A stretch of 64,000 nucleotides of DNA, from the NCBI RefSeq assembly GCF_000014045.1, contig NC_008209.1:248001-312000 (forward strand). Reading direction: 5' to 3'. Each line of letters opens with the position of its first letter. Position 1 is the first letter of the stretch. Position numbers and translations under genes: made by a program. Positions 52,952 to 62,372 of the stretch are shown here, piece by piece. This stretch comes from Roseobacter denitrificans OCh 114. Lineage in GTDB: Bacteria; Pseudomonadota; Alphaproteobacteria; Rhodobacterales; Rhodobacteraceae. The notes under the pieces were generated by a model that made no database searches, was not told the DNA's origin, and saw nothing but the letters and a program-made list of their open reading frames with translations.

Positions 52952-53602
52952 TCAAATCGCATGAAAGGCCTGATCCTTGGAGTGGAACACCTCAAGGCTC
53001 CCCTCGCCGATGTCGGTCCAAAGCCCATGCAGCGTAAGCAAACCGCCATCCACACGGCTGTTGATAAAGGGAAAAGTCATCAGGTTGCGCAAACTGACGA
53101 GCACCGACTGCTTTTCCAGCGCCTGCGCCTGAATTTCAGGGTCGTTTTCCGCTGCGACAAGAGGATAGCTTGGCTTGAGAATATCCATCCAGCGCCCGAT
53201 GAAGCTGGATTTTTCTTCAAGGTCGGGGGCATTGCCCTGACACATGTCGATGCAGCCCTGTATCCCACCACAGCCTGAATGCCCAAGAACGATCACATGC
53301 GCCACATTCAGCATGGTGACAGCATATTCCACCGCCGCCGACGTCCCATGGGGATCGCCATCCGGTTCGTAGGGCGGCACGAGGCTGGCAATATTGCGGT
53401 GGATGAACAACTCCCCCTGATCGGCACCGAAAAGGGCACTGACGTGTACCCGACTGTCACAGCAGGAAATCACCATCGCACGGGGGTGTTGACCGCCGCG
53501 CGCCAGTTGTTTGTACCATGATTGATTTTCCTGATATCCGGTGGCCTTCCAACCATGATAGCGCTGTACCAGATAGCCTGGAAGCGGTTTGGCCTGATCC
53601 AT
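52952..53602 (-). CDS. Beta-class carbonic anhydrase
   Basis: Interconverts CO2 and HCO3- in the cytoplasm. It has 216 residues with the zinc site C47-x-D49-x-R51 (CCDSR) and H108-x2-C111 (GHSGCGG). The rest matches bacterial beta-CA, including FIHRNIASLVPPYEPDGDPHGTSAAVEYAVTMLNVAHVIVLGH. It is the first gene of an operon with the SbtA-type permease (82 bases downstream) and the PII-like protein. Confidence 0.95.
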   Translation of the reverse strand: MDQAKPLPGYLVQRYHGWKATGYQENQSWYKQLARGGQHPRAMVISCCDSRVHVSALFGADQGELFIHRNIASLVPPYEPDGDPHGTSAAVEYAVTMLNVAHVIVLGHSGCGGIQGCIDMCQGNAPDLEEKSSFIGRWMDILKPSYPLVAAENDPEIQAQALEKQSVLVSLRNLMTFPFINSRVDGGLLTLHGLWTDIGEGSLEVFHSKDQAFHAI

Positions 53603-53747
53603 ATTCTTACGACTTTCACACGTTGCCCCGAAAGCTTTAGCTGCAATTATCCGTAAATTCGAGGGGAAACATTGATCTGTCTCAACTCTTTAGTCAGAAA
53701 TTCGCGCGAAAACACTCAGGCCGTGGGGGCAAATGAGGGTGAGAAAA

Positions 53748-54128
53748 ATGAACCATGTCCTGGAGATCAGGCTAAATGAAACAGTGCATGTCTGTCAGGA
53801 CAGGCTCAGCGCGCTTTATGCGCAACTTGGCGAGGCCGGCGCAGAAGATGTCGTTTGCCGCGCCATGGAGGAGCTGGCATTGCGGCTTTCGCATTGCAGC
53901 CGCCTGCATGCAGCGGGCGAAGCTGATGAGCTGCGCAAATGCGCACGCTCCCTCATCGCGATATCGGAACAGATCGGCATGTTGGTGCTGGCGCGCGTCG
54001 CCGCCGATGTGATTGAAGCGCTGGATGGCAATGACGGCCCGGCCGTGGCTGCGACGCTCAGCAGGTTGTTGCGGATCGGCGAGCAGTCGCTAAGCGCTAT
54101 ATGGGACCTGCAAGACATCACGATCTGA
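53748..54128 (+). CDS. Small helical protein of unknown function
   Basis: A 126-residue protein from the ATG at 53748 (GAGGGTGAG upstream; the 53733 start adds five residues). It is mostly alpha-helical by pattern, rich in Ala, Leu and Arg, with three Cys scattered. It is not recognised. It is divergent from carbonic anhydrase, with a 145-base gap, and precedes a leucyl aminopeptidase gene by 63 bases. Confidence 0.7.
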   Translation: MNHVLEIRLNETVHVCQDRLSALYAQLGEAGAEDVVCRAMEELALRLSHCSRLHAAGEADELRKCARSLIAISEQIGMLVLARVAADVIEALDGNDGPAVAATLSRLLRIGEQSLSAIWDLQDITI

Positions 54129-54191
54129 TGCCTTGCACCGCCATCAGATCAGACTAGGCTGCGAGGGCGATTTTGTGAAAGGCGCCCTCTT

Positions 54192-55574
54192 ATGACTTCC
54201 CTGTTTGCTGATGCTGACGATCAGACAATTCCGCTGCACATCATAGATGAAGACTCGCTTGAGGCGTGGCTGGGCGACCAGTCGCAGACGGTTCAGGCAT
54301 GGGTGCGCGCGAATGGGTTCGCGGCCCGGATCGGTCAGGCCTTGCTGGTCCCGTCTGATACAGGTTTGCCGGTGATGGCGCTTGCAGGCTTTGGCACAGC
54401 GAAATCGCGGGCACGGGGGCGGTTTCACCTTGCGGCGGCTGCCAGTAAACTGCCCGCTGCCTGTTATGCGATTGCCTCGGGCCTGCCGCAGGCGCAGTCC
54501 GACATGGAAGTTCTGGGCTGGCTGCTGGCCGCCTATCGGTTTGGCCGCTACAGCGAGACCGGCGCGATGGGAGCAAGGCTCGCGCGGCCCGAAGGGCTGG
54601 ATACCGCACGGCTGGAAATCCTCGCGCAAGCCGAGACGCTGACCCGTGATTTGATCAATACGCCCGCAAATGACATGGGACCCCCGGATCTTGAAGCCGC
54701 AGCGCAGGATCTCGCCCAACAGCATGGTGCATCGATCGAGGTTGTTCTTGGCGATGATCTGCTGGCGCAGGATTTTCCGTTGATCCACACGGTCGGGCGC
54801 GCTGCGGATCGCGCGCCGCGCCTGATCGACATGAAATGGGGTGACAGGGGCCCCAAGATCACCTTGGTTGGCAAGGGCGTGTGCTTTGATACTGGCGGGC
54901 TGAATCTGAAACCGGGCGCGTCGATGGGGCTGATGAAAAAGGATATGGGCGGGGCGGCCAATGTTCTGGGGCTGGCGCATATGATAATGGCCTTGCAACC
55001 CCGGATCAGTCTGCGCGTTCTTATTCCGGCCGTGGAAAACTCGGTGGCTGGCAATGCATTCCGGCCGGGCGATATCCTGCCGTCGCGCAAGGGTCTGAGC
55101 GTCGAGATCAACAATACCGACGCAGAGGGGCGGCTGGTTCTGGCCGACGCATTGGCTTATGCACAGGAAGACGCACCAGACCTCATCATCTCGATGGCGA
55201 CGCTGACGGGGGCCGCGCGCGTTGCGGTTGGTCCTGATCTGGCGCCCTATTATTGCGATGATCCTGATTTTGTCACAGCGCTCGAAAACGCTGCTACGCA
55301 TCAATGCGACCCGGTTTGGCGCATGCCGTTTCACACGCCCTATGAATCGATGATTGAACCGGGGATCGCGGATCTGGACAACGCGCCAAAGGGCGGATTT
55401 GCCGGATCCATCACCGCAGCGCTTTTCCTGCGACGGTTTGTGGACGAAAGCGTCTACGCACATTTTGACGTCTATGGCTGGAACCCGAGCGATGCGCCGG
55501 GACGCCCGAAGGGTGGCGCAGGTCAGGCAACCCGCGCCTTGCTGGGGGTTATCGAAGCCATGCAGACGTCATGA
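54192..55574 (+). CDS. Leucyl aminopeptidase (M17 family)
   Basis: A zinc-dependent exopeptidase of 460 residues, removing N-terminal amino acids in the cytoplasm. The metal and active-site motifs are VGKGVCFDTGGLNLKP (~227-241, with the catalytic Lys/Asp), KKDMGGAANVLG and the family signature NTDAEGR at 308-314. Next gene: an NlpC/P60 peptidase overlapping by four bases, suggesting joint use of murein or other peptides. Confidence 0.95.
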   Translation: MTSLFADADDQTIPLHIIDEDSLEAWLGDQSQTVQAWVRANGFAARIGQALLVPSDTGLPVMALAGFGTAKSRARGRFHLAAAASKLPAACYAIASGLPQAQSDMEVLGWLLAAYRFGRYSETGAMGARLARPEGLDTARLEILAQAETLTRDLINTPANDMGPPDLEAAAQDLAQQHGASIEVVLGDDLLAQDFPLIHTVGRAADRAPRLIDMKWGDRGPKITLVGKGVCFDTGGLNLKPGASMGLMKKDMGGAANVLGLAHMIMALQPRISLRVLIPAVENSVAGNAFRPGDILPSRKGLSVEINNTDAEGRLVLADALAYAQEDAPDLIISMATLTGAARVAVGPDLAPYYCDDPDFVTALENAATHQCDPVWRMPFHTPYESMIEPGIADLDNAPKGGFAGSITAALFLRRFVDESVYAHFDVYGWNPSDAPGRPKGGAGQATRALLGVIEAMQTS

Positions 55575-56365
55575 CGGATCGGCGGGTGACGCCTGATCCG
55601 ACCCATGTGACGCTGGACATACCGGCGCAAGTTACTGGGCCCATCGCCGACTTGCGTCAAAGCCCTGCGGGACCGCGCGACAGGCAGGTTCTGTTTGGGG
55701 ATCGGGCTGCCATACTAGGACGTATGGAGGGTCACAGCCTGATCCGCGCGCAGAAGGACGGATACTGCGGGTGGGTATCTGATGCGGCTTTAGGGCCGGT
55801 GCATCCGGTGACGCACCGCGTCACGAGCCGTGCCACGCATGTCTATGCGGAAGCGAATTTCAAATCGCCGGACCTCATGCATTTGGGGTTTAGTGCCGGA
55901 CTGAATGTCGTTGCAGAAACCGCAACCTTTGTTGAGACGCCGCAGGGGTTTATCCCAAGGCAACATGTGCGACCCACAGAAGCACGCGCCACCGACCCGG
56001 CCACAATCGCGGAACTCTTTTTAGGGGTGCCCTATCTCTGGGGCGGAAACGCGCATCTCGGGATTGATTGTTCCGGTCTGGTGCAGGCGGCCTGTCTGGC
56101 CTGTGGCATTGCCTGTCCCGGTGACAGCGACCAACAGGCGGAACAGCTTGGCGTAGCGTTGCCGTCCGGTGCAGCCTTGCAACGCAATGACGTGATTTTC
56201 TGGAAAGGTCATGTGGCGCTGGTTCTGGACAAGGATACCCTGATCCATGCAAATGCCGGGCATATGCTGGTGACAACCGAACCCATCGCAGACGCCTTGG
56301 CGCGGATTGAAATGCAGGGCGACGGGGTCCCGACAGGGTTCAAAAGGCTGGAAATGCCAACCTGA
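55571..56365 (+). CDS. NlpC/P60-family cysteine peptidase with SH3-like N-domains
   Basis: A 264-residue endopeptidase-like protein. The N-terminal ~135 residues look like two SH3-type domains (VTGPIADLRQSPAG..., THVYAEANFKSPDLMHLG). The C-terminal NlpC domain has C167 (GIDCSGLVQ), H214 (WKGHVALVLD) and a third polar/His residue (IHANAGH). It has no signal peptide, so it may work on internalised murein peptides. It overlaps the aminopeptidase gene by four bases, so the two likely act together. Confidence 0.92.
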   Translation: MTDRRVTPDPTHVTLDIPAQVTGPIADLRQSPAGPRDRQVLFGDRAAILGRMEGHSLIRAQKDGYCGWVSDAALGPVHPVTHRVTSRATHVYAEANFKSPDLMHLGFSAGLNVVAETATFVETPQGFIPRQHVRPTEARATDPATIAELFLGVPYLWGGNAHLGIDCSGLVQAACLACGIACPGDSDQQAEQLGVALPSGAALQRNDVIFWKGHVALVLDKDTLIHANAGHMLVTTEPIADALARIEMQGDGVPTGFKRLEMPT

Positions 56366-56377
56366 CGGGGGCAATGC

Positions 56378-56725
56378 TCACTCGACGGCGCGAATAAGTT
56401 TACGTTCCAGCACCCGCAGCACCTTCTTTAGGTCATGGCCACGGCGGATGATCTGACCATCCATCCCAACAACAGCATACATGCCCTGTTTGTCACGCAG
56501 CCTTGGACGTTTTTCGATACGATAAAGCGGCGTCTCGGCGGTGCGGCGGAACACCGAAAAGACGGCGACATCCTTGAGACACGAAATGCCGTAGTCGCGC
56601 CATTCTCCCGCTGCCACAAATCGCCCGTAAAGCGACAGGATCACGGAGAGCTCTGTACGGTGAAAAGCAACCTGACTGGGTGGCATCTGATGAAGGGTGC
56701 TGGTCGGGGGGACTTGGTAATTCAT
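56378..56725 (-). CDS. DUF2794 protein
   Basis: A 115-residue protein matching the alphaproteobacterial DUF2794 family in most of its length (VAFHRTELSVILSLYGRFVAAGEWRDYGISCLKDVAVFSVFRRTAETPLYRIEKRPRLRDKQGMYAVVG). Function is unknown. It is convergent with the NlpC/P60 gene, 12 bases apart. Confidence 0.9.
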   Translation of the reverse strand: MNYQVPPTSTLHQMPPSQVAFHRTELSVILSLYGRFVAAGEWRDYGISCLKDVAVFSVFRRTAETPLYRIEKRPRLRDKQGMYAVVGMDGQIIRRGHDLKKVLRVLERKLIRAVE

Positions 56726-56794
56726 AGGGTTAGAGTTGCGCCCTTTGCCGCGCGAATCAAGCTTTGATATGCAGAGATGCGTCAGAACATGACC

Positions 56795-58456
56795 TCAGGC
56801 ATAGCTGCCATGGCAAAACCAGCCCGAAGACATCAGATGCCCATGGGCATAAAACAACCACAGCCGCTGGCCGTCTTCGGTCTCGGTGCTCCAGTAATCC
56901 CGCACACCACTGCGCCAGTTGGGGTCATCCAGCCACCATTCGGGCGCGATGCGTTCTGGCCCGATCGCCCGGACAGCGCGCAAACGCTGCCCGCGCCAAA
57001 GAAAGACATCAGGCAGTTTCGGGCTGTCCGGGGCCTGTACGGGTTCAGGTTGCCAGATCAGCAGGGGCCTCGGGTTGGGCGGGTCCGGCCATTGCCCGTC
57101 AAAAGGGGTCGACCATGCCGCTGCATGGAGGGTTGAGGTCTTTTCCGGGATATGGCTGGAGGCGGGTTTAAGCCGCGTGATCGCCTCAAGCCCGACGCGC
57201 GCCCCGATACGCCCGATCAGATCGTCCATCGACGTGTTGCTGGCCAGACGGGTGCTTACCACCGCGCCCGCCTCAAGATGCCCCACCGGGGTGCGGGCGT
57301 GGATCGGTTCGGTCTGCACCGCTTCGAGGCGGAGCATGTCGATCCCGAAGCCTGCGTCGATACTGCCCAGCTTGAGCGCAATCAGCGGTTTGATCTGCGC
57401 AGGATCGCGCGCGGCACGCGCCAGCCCCACCTCAACCGATTGTATGTCGTGATCCGTCCGATAGGCCTGAAACAGAACACGGCGCGCCCCGCGCCCCTTT
57501 TTCTCAAGGTTTTCGCACAGCCGGGGCAGCAAGCGGTCAAGCCCAGCCAGCAAATCACTTTCCAGCCCGATGGGGTCCGGCAGGGTCATGCGGACGGCAA
57601 AATGCGCAGGCGCGCGGGCGGGCGAAACCGGTTCGGGGGCAGAGCCCATCGCCTGATCCATCCGCATCACGAGACCCCGGCCAAACCTGCGGGCCAGCAC
57701 GGCCCTCGGTTGGCCCAGCAGATCACCGATGCGCCGGATACCAAGGCGGGAAAGCTGTGCCGTGATCTCTGTATCAAGTCGCAGCGCCGCCACAGGCAGA
57801 GGACTCAGCGCGCAATAGGTCTGCCCCGGGGCCGAAATCTGGTGTGCCCCTGCCGCAGGTCCCGGTGTGACAACAGGGGCCGCACCCCCCTTTGTCCAGC
57901 GCCGGCGCTTGCTGGCGCGTGAACGCGTGGCGCGGGCTTCCTGATCAATGGCGTCACCTGTGCGGTGCGACCCTGCGGATTGCCCGGCAAAGCGCGCCAG
58001 TGCCCATGCCGCCCCACGGGTATCCGCAAGCCCCATCCGCACTGACAGCCCCAAATCCTCGCAATCCTGTTGCACCACCTGCAGCAACGATTCCTCGCCC
58101 CCGAAAAGATGCGCGCATCCGGTCAGGTCAATCACCAGCGCGTCATGCCCTTCGGGCGCAACCCATGGGCTGAATTTTCCGGCCCAGCGTTGCAATGCAG
58201 TTAAAAATGCAGCCTCGGCGGGCTGGCTGCGCGCGCGTGTCACCAGCTTTTCACACATGGCATGGGCATCGCGCACCGGCTGCCCCACACGCAGACCGGC
58301 CTGCGCGGCGGCGGCGTTCAAAGAGGTCAGCACCTGGCTGTTATGCTGTTCCTCGACCACACCCAAAGGCACAGTGGCCAGTTGCGGATTGCGCCGCATA
58401 AGCCGATCCGCCCCGAAATGCGGAAACCAGATGGAGAGGATACGTCGGGTTTTCAT
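56795..58456 (-). CDS. imuB: Y-family polymerase-like protein ImuB
   Basis: A catalytically inactive Y-family polymerase that links the error-prone polymerase DnaE2 to the beta clamp during damage-induced mutagenesis. The 553 residues begin RRILSIWFPHFGADRLMRRNP, and the acidic polymerase catalytic residues are absent as expected; the middle holds the fingers and palm remnants (HALVIDLTGCAHLFGGEESLLQ) and the C-terminus the ImuB-specific tail. A LexA-type box lies 28 bases upstream. imuA and dnaE2, its usual neighbours, are not beside it. Confidence 0.92.
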   Translation of the reverse strand: MKTRRILSIWFPHFGADRLMRRNPQLATVPLGVVEEQHNSQVLTSLNAAAAQAGLRVGQPVRDAHAMCEKLVTRARSQPAEAAFLTALQRWAGKFSPWVAPEGHDALVIDLTGCAHLFGGEESLLQVVQQDCEDLGLSVRMGLADTRGAAWALARFAGQSAGSHRTGDAIDQEARATRSRASKRRRWTKGGAAPVVTPGPAAGAHQISAPGQTYCALSPLPVAALRLDTEITAQLSRLGIRRIGDLLGQPRAVLARRFGRGLVMRMDQAMGSAPEPVSPARAPAHFAVRMTLPDPIGLESDLLAGLDRLLPRLCENLEKKGRGARRVLFQAYRTDHDIQSVEVGLARAARDPAQIKPLIALKLGSIDAGFGIDMLRLEAVQTEPIHARTPVGHLEAGAVVSTRLASNTSMDDLIGRIGARVGLEAITRLKPASSHIPEKTSTLHAAAWSTPFDGQWPDPPNPRPLLIWQPEPVQAPDSPKLPDVFLWRGQRLRAVRAIGPERIAPEWWLDDPNWRSGVRDYWSTETEDGQRLWLFYAHGHLMSSGWFCHGSYA

Positions 58457-58483
58457 GGCAGCAGCGATCAGGCAGATTCGTTT

Positions 58484-58498
58484 GTTCTTATTTTGTTC
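58484..58498. promoter_or_regulatory. LexA (SOS) box upstream of imuB
   Basis: GTTCTTATTTTGTTC fits the alphaproteobacterial LexA motif GTTC-N7-GTTC exactly. It lies 28 bases upstream of the imuB start codon, in the gap between imuB and the TetR gene. Control of imuB by DNA damage is the obvious inference. Confidence 0.85.
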
Positions 58499-58539
58499 TA
58501 AACATAACTAGCCCTGTGACAGGAACGAGTCGAGTCCGT

Positions 58540-59157
58540 TCAGGTGCCGTATCGTGCCATGAAGGTTTCGACGGCACTGTCCACCACGCGAATGATTTCC
58601 GCCTCGCTGACCTTGTCAATCACACCAAAGATCAGACGCGGCCAGACGTCGGATTTGCACAATTCGCCAAACTGATCCGCCGCCATGAGGTGGTCAGACA
58701 TGCGCAATTGCCCGCGCGCTTCGGCCTGCTTGAAATAGGCCGCCATTTCGGTGCGGAAAACAGCCGGGCCGGAATTATAGAACTTCTGCCCCAGATCCGG
58801 GAACCGCTCGGACTCAGCGACGCAGATCCGGAAAATCTTTTGCCCGAAATCTGACGTGATGAACCGCAGGAAATGTTGCCCCGTCTGCGCCAGCACATCT
58901 TGTGGCGCAGCCTCCATATCAATCTTGTCCATCGCGCCGCGGGCCTGACGCTGACATTCGGCGGTTGCGACCTCCATGAAGAGCAGCCGTTTGTCCGGGA
59001 AGTAACTGTACAAGGTTGCCTTGGACACATTCGCCACGCGCGCGATTTCATCCACGCTGGCCCCTTCAAAGCCATCCGCCATAAAGACGTCGCGCGCGCC
59101 ATCCAAAACCTGATCAAATTTTCGTCCCTTGCGGATCGCCAGAGTTGCAACAGTCAT
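58540..59157 (-). CDS. TetR-family transcriptional regulator
   Basis: A 205-residue repressor from the ATG at 59157 (a longer frame to 59184 lies in the promoter). The N-terminal helix-turn-helix is ARDVFMADGFEGASVDEIARVANVSKATLYSYFPDK. The C-terminal domain binds an unknown ligand. It faces an AEC-family permease gene, and a 17-base palindrome sits in the intervening promoter region, so autoregulation and control of the permease are likely. Confidence 0.9.
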   Translation of the reverse strand: MTVATLAIRKGRKFDQVLDGARDVFMADGFEGASVDEIARVANVSKATLYSYFPDKRLLFMEVATAECQRQARGAMDKIDMEAAPQDVLAQTGQHFLRFITSDFGQKIFRICVAESERFPDLGQKFYNSGPAVFRTEMAAYFKQAEARGQLRMSDHLMAADQFGELCKSDVWPRLIFGVIDKVSEAEIIRVVDSAVETFMARYGT

Positions 59158-59189
59158 GGGGCCCTCAGATGCCAGAGGCCCCAACTATA

Positions 59190-59206
59190 AACCGAACAGT
59201 TCAGTT
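59190..59206. promoter_or_regulatory. Probable TetR operator
   Basis: AACCGAACAGTTCAGTT is a 17-base palindrome with one mismatched pair per 8-base arm, 33 bases upstream of the TetR start, the size and spacing typical of TetR-family self-operators. Confidence 0.6.
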
Positions 59207-59437
59207 CCCAAGGAGAAAATGCAGATTGCTTTGGTGTCTGAATGTCTGGCGACCTGTTTGTGTCTATGAACAACGCCGTTTCTGGACCCTGTGCGCCCGT
59301 TATGTTTGGGACAATCCGTTGGATGTGGTCAGAAAAATGCGCACATCGTTCTGGCGCATCACGCATCAAGTGATAAGACACAGAAAGCAGTTTGCCTGAC
59401 CGGACCACAGAAAGGGAAACACGCCCGGCGTGTCGGT

Positions 59438-60367
59438 ATGATTGAAATCTTCTTCAAGACAGTCCCGTTCTTTGCGCTGATCGGCCTGGGCTATTGGGCC
59501 GGTCGCATTCGGTTCTTTACCGAAGAGGCGACCGCCTATCTGACGAAATTCGTCTTTTACTTTGCGCTCAGTGCGATGTTGTTCCGGTTTTCCGCGAATC
59601 TCTCTTTCGCGGATGTCTGGGACACGAACCTTGTCAGCGGCTATCTGCTGGGCACCGTTGCTGTCTATCTGATCGCGACCATCGTGGGCATGATCCGCCG
59701 GCTTGATGTGGCAACGGTCGCGGTCGAGGCGCAATGCGCAGCCATCGGCAATGTCGGATTTCTTGGCATTCCCATGCTCGCTTTGTTGCTGGGCGAGGCT
59801 GCGATTGGCGTCATCATGATGGCGCTTGCCGTTGATCTGATCGTGTTTTCCAGCCTGATCGTCATCCTGATCACCGGGTCACGCGACGGGCGCTTCAGCT
59901 TGCGCATCCTGCGCACGATTGCGCTGGGGCTTGTCAAAAACCCCATGATCCTCGCGATCACCTCCGGGCTATTGTGGTCCGCGCTTGCCATTCCGATCCC
60001 CACACCGATGAACGACTTTCTGACCATATTGGGTGGGGCCGCGACCCCCGGTGCCCTGTTTGCCATCGGTGCCTCTCTGGCCTCGAAATCGGCAGAGCGG
60101 CTTGTGATCGCGGGCTGGCTCAGCTTTTGCAAACTGGTGCTGCACCCGCTTTTCGTGGCTATCGGCGTGATCATCCTGTTCCCGGTCGACCCCTACACCG
60201 CCGCCGTTGTCATCTCGGCCTCCGCGCTGCCGGTGGCTGGCAATGTCTATATTCTGGCGCAGCATTACGGTGTTGCATCGCACCGGGTATCCGCCGCGAT
60301 TCTGGTGTCTACCGCGATCAGCATCGTGTCCGTTAGCTTTGTCATTGGCCTTGTGGCACCGCTCTGA
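59438..60367 (+). CDS. AEC-family (auxin efflux carrier-type) permease
   Basis: A 309-residue, ten-helix membrane protein starting at the ATG at 59438 (GTCGGT upstream; the longer frame to 59291 is non-membrane). Features of the AEC/malonate-type family are GNVGFLGIPMLALLLGEAA, GLVKNPMILAITSGLLWSA, and GGAATPGALFAIGASLA. It is divergent from a TetR gene, so it is probably a regulated organic-acid or amine exporter/importer. Substrate unknown. Confidence 0.9.
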   Translation: MIEIFFKTVPFFALIGLGYWAGRIRFFTEEATAYLTKFVFYFALSAMLFRFSANLSFADVWDTNLVSGYLLGTVAVYLIATIVGMIRRLDVATVAVEAQCAAIGNVGFLGIPMLALLLGEAAIGVIMMALAVDLIVFSSLIVILITGSRDGRFSLRILRTIALGLVKNPMILAITSGLLWSALAIPIPTPMNDFLTILGGAATPGALFAIGASLASKSAERLVIAGWLSFCKLVLHPLFVAIGVIILFPVDPYTAAVVISASALPVAGNVYILAQHYGVASHRVSAAILVSTAISIVSVSFVIGLVAPL

Positions 60368-60436
60368 GTGCTGAAGGGCTTGCCGACAGACCGATCACGC
60401 GATAGCCAATGAGCGAACACAAAAGGGAGACCCGCA

Positions 60437-61267
60437 ATGGAAACGATTTCTGAAAACGCCTGTTTCGGCGGCACACAGGGTGTCTATTCTCACACATCGG
60501 CCAGCTGCAATTGTGACATGACGTTCGGTCTGTTTCTGCCGGAGGAAGCACAGGACGGCCCTGTGCCGCTGTTGTGGTTTCTGTCGGGCCTGACCTGCAC
60601 GCATGAAAACGCGATGATCAAGGCCGGTGCGCAGTCCTGGGCGGCAGAGCACGGAATCGCGCTGGTCTTTCCCGACACCTCACCACGCGGTGAGGGTGTG
60701 GCCGATGATGACGCCTATGATCTGGGACAGGGTGCGGGGTTTTACGTGAACGCCACGCAAGCCCCTTGGTCGTCGCATTTCAAGATGTGGGATTATGTGA
60801 CCGAGGAACTGCCAAATTTGCTGGAGCAGAATTTTGCGCTCGACATGAAGCGGCAGGCGATCACGGGCCATTCCATGGGCGGGCATGGCGCTTTGACCAT
60901 CGCGATGTCCTTGCCGGGGCGATTCCGCTCCGTCTCTGCCTTTGCGCCGATCTCTCACCCGACCGCCAGTGACTGGGGCCGCAAACAGCTGAGCGCCTAC
61001 CTTGGCGATGATCAAAGCACATGGGCCCCACATGATTCGACGCTTTTGATGCGCGAAAAAGGCTTTGACGGGCCTATGCTGGTGGATACCGGCACCAAGG
61101 ACCAGTTCATTGACCTGCTCCAGCCCGAAGCGCTGGCCGAAGCGGTCAATACACGCCGTCAACAGGCGGTGCTGCGGCTGCAACCGGGCTATGACCACAG
61201 CTATTTCTTTATCGCCACCTTCATGGAGGAACACATCGCCTTTCACGCCGACGCGCTTTACGCATGA
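60437..61267 (+). CDS. fghA: S-formylglutathione hydrolase
   Basis: Hydrolyses S-formylglutathione to formate in glutathione-dependent formaldehyde oxidation. It is a 276-residue alpha/beta hydrolase of the esterase-D type with [17 protein letters not shown] (oxyanion region, with the Cys-His conserved), nucleophile S146 in GHSMGGHG, Asp near 222 and His near 255 (GYDHSYFF). AGGGAG lies before the ATG. It overlaps the YaiI gene by four bases. Its usual partner, the S-(hydroxymethyl)glutathione dehydrogenase, is not in this window. Confidence 0.95.
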   Translation: METISENACFGGTQGVYSHTSASCNCDMTFGLFLPEEAQDGPVPLLWFLSGLTCTHENAMIKAGAQSWAAEHGIALVFPDTSPRGEGVADDDAYDLGQGAGFYVNATQAPWSSHFKMWDYVTEELPNLLEQNFALDMKRQAITGHSMGGHGALTIAMSLPGRFRSVSAFAPISHPTASDWGRKQLSAYLGDDQSTWAPHDSTLLMREKGFDGPMLVDTGTKDQFIDLLQPEALAEAVNTRRQQAVLRLQPGYDHSYFFIATFMEEHIAFHADALYA

Positions 61268-61719
61268 CGGCGCTTTACATCGACGCGGATGCCTGCCCGG
61301 TCAAATCCGAAGCCGAGCGCGTTGCCACAAGGCACCGGGTCAAGATGTATATCGTGTCCAACGGCGGGTTAAGGCCATCGCAAAACCCGCTGGTGGAAAC
61401 CGTGATCGTGCCGGACGGGCCGGATGTGGCAGACATGTGGATCGCGGACCGCTGCGGCACCGGGGATGTGGTCGTGACAGGCGACATTCCACTGGCCGCA
61501 AAGTGCATCGAGGCGGGCGCGCTGGTGCTGAAACACAATGGCGAAGCGCTTACCTCCGCCAATATCGGCAACGTGCTGGCCAGCCGCGATCTGATGGCAG
61601 ACCTGCGCGCCGCTGATCCCTTCCGGCAAGGCGGTGGCAAAAGCTTTGGCAAGGCGGATCGGTCCCGCTTTCTCGACGGGCTGGAACGCACATTGCGCAA
61701 GGCCGCCACGCTTGGCTAA
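61264..61719 (+). CDS. YaiI/YqxD-family protein
   Basis: A 151-residue UPF0178 protein with [11 protein letters not shown] (metal-like Asp motif, ~4-14), [19 protein letters not shown], and [17 protein letters not shown]-like fold is inferred from the acidic N-terminal motif; no reaction is established. It overlaps fghA by four bases. Confidence 0.92.
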   Translation: MTALYIDADACPVKSEAERVATRHRVKMYIVSNGGLRPSQNPLVETVIVPDGPDVADMWIADRCGTGDVVVTGDIPLAAKCIEAGALVLKHNGEALTSANIGNVLASRDLMADLRAADPFRQGGGKSFGKADRSRFLDGLERTLRKAATLG

Positions 61720-61739
61720 TCCAAGGAAGGAATGCGGAT

Positions 61740-62372
61740 ATGAGCGATAACCCAACACCACAGGCCGTCATTTTCGACGTGGGTAATGTATTGATCGAAT
61801 GGGATCCCGACCGATTTTACGACGGTGCCATCGGCGAGGACCGCCGGCGCGCCATGTTCGAGGCGTTGGACCTGCATGCGATGAACGAGCGTATCGACCT
61901 CGGCGCACATTTCACCGACACGGTCTATGCCGAGGCTGAGAAATACCCCGACTGGCGGGCGGAAATCCGGATGTGGCACGATCGGTGGATCGAAATGGCC
62001 TCACCCGTGATCGACCATTCCGTCAGGTTGATGAAGGCACTGCAGGACAAGGGGGTGCCGGTGTTTTCGCTGACGAATTTCGGCGTGGAAAGCTATGATT
62101 TGGCAGCAACGCATTACCCATTCCTGCGCGCGTTTGACCGCGATTTCATCTCGGGCCATATGCGCATGATCAAGCCTGATCCTGCGATTTATGCGCAGGT
62201 TGAGGCGACCGCAGGCATCAAGGGCGACGCGCTGCTGTTTACGGATGATCGCGATGACAATATCGCCGCCGCACAGGGTTTTGGCTGGCAAACCCATCTG
62301 TTTGAAGGGCCGCAAGGCTGGGCCGACCGGCTGGTGGCATCCGGGCTCCTGACCCGCGCAGAAGCCGCATGA
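61740..62372 (+). CDS. HAD-family hydrolase
   Basis: A 210-residue haloacid-dehalogenase-superfamily enzyme, probably a sugar or nucleotide phosphatase. Motif I is VIFDVGNVLIEWD (Asp nucleophile), motif II FSLTNF (Thr), then KPDPAIY (Lys) and FTDDRDDNIAAA (motif IV, two Asp). A ribosome site GGAAGG precedes the start. It overlaps the next gene by four bases. Confidence 0.92.
   Translation: MSDNPTPQAVIFDVGNVLIEWDPDRFYDGAIGEDRRRAMFEALDLHAMNERIDLGAHFTDTVYAEAEKYPDWRAEIRMWHDRWIEMASPVIDHSVRLMKALQDKGVPVFSLTNFGVESYDLAATHYPFLRAFDRDFISGHMRMIKPDPAIYAQVEATAGIKGDALLFTDDRDDNIAAAQGFGWQTHLFEGPQGWADRLVASGLLTRAEAA

Noticed and set aside
54144..55463. Minus-strand open frame of 439 codons
   Set aside because: Antisense to the leucyl aminopeptidase gene with the NTDAEGR motif.
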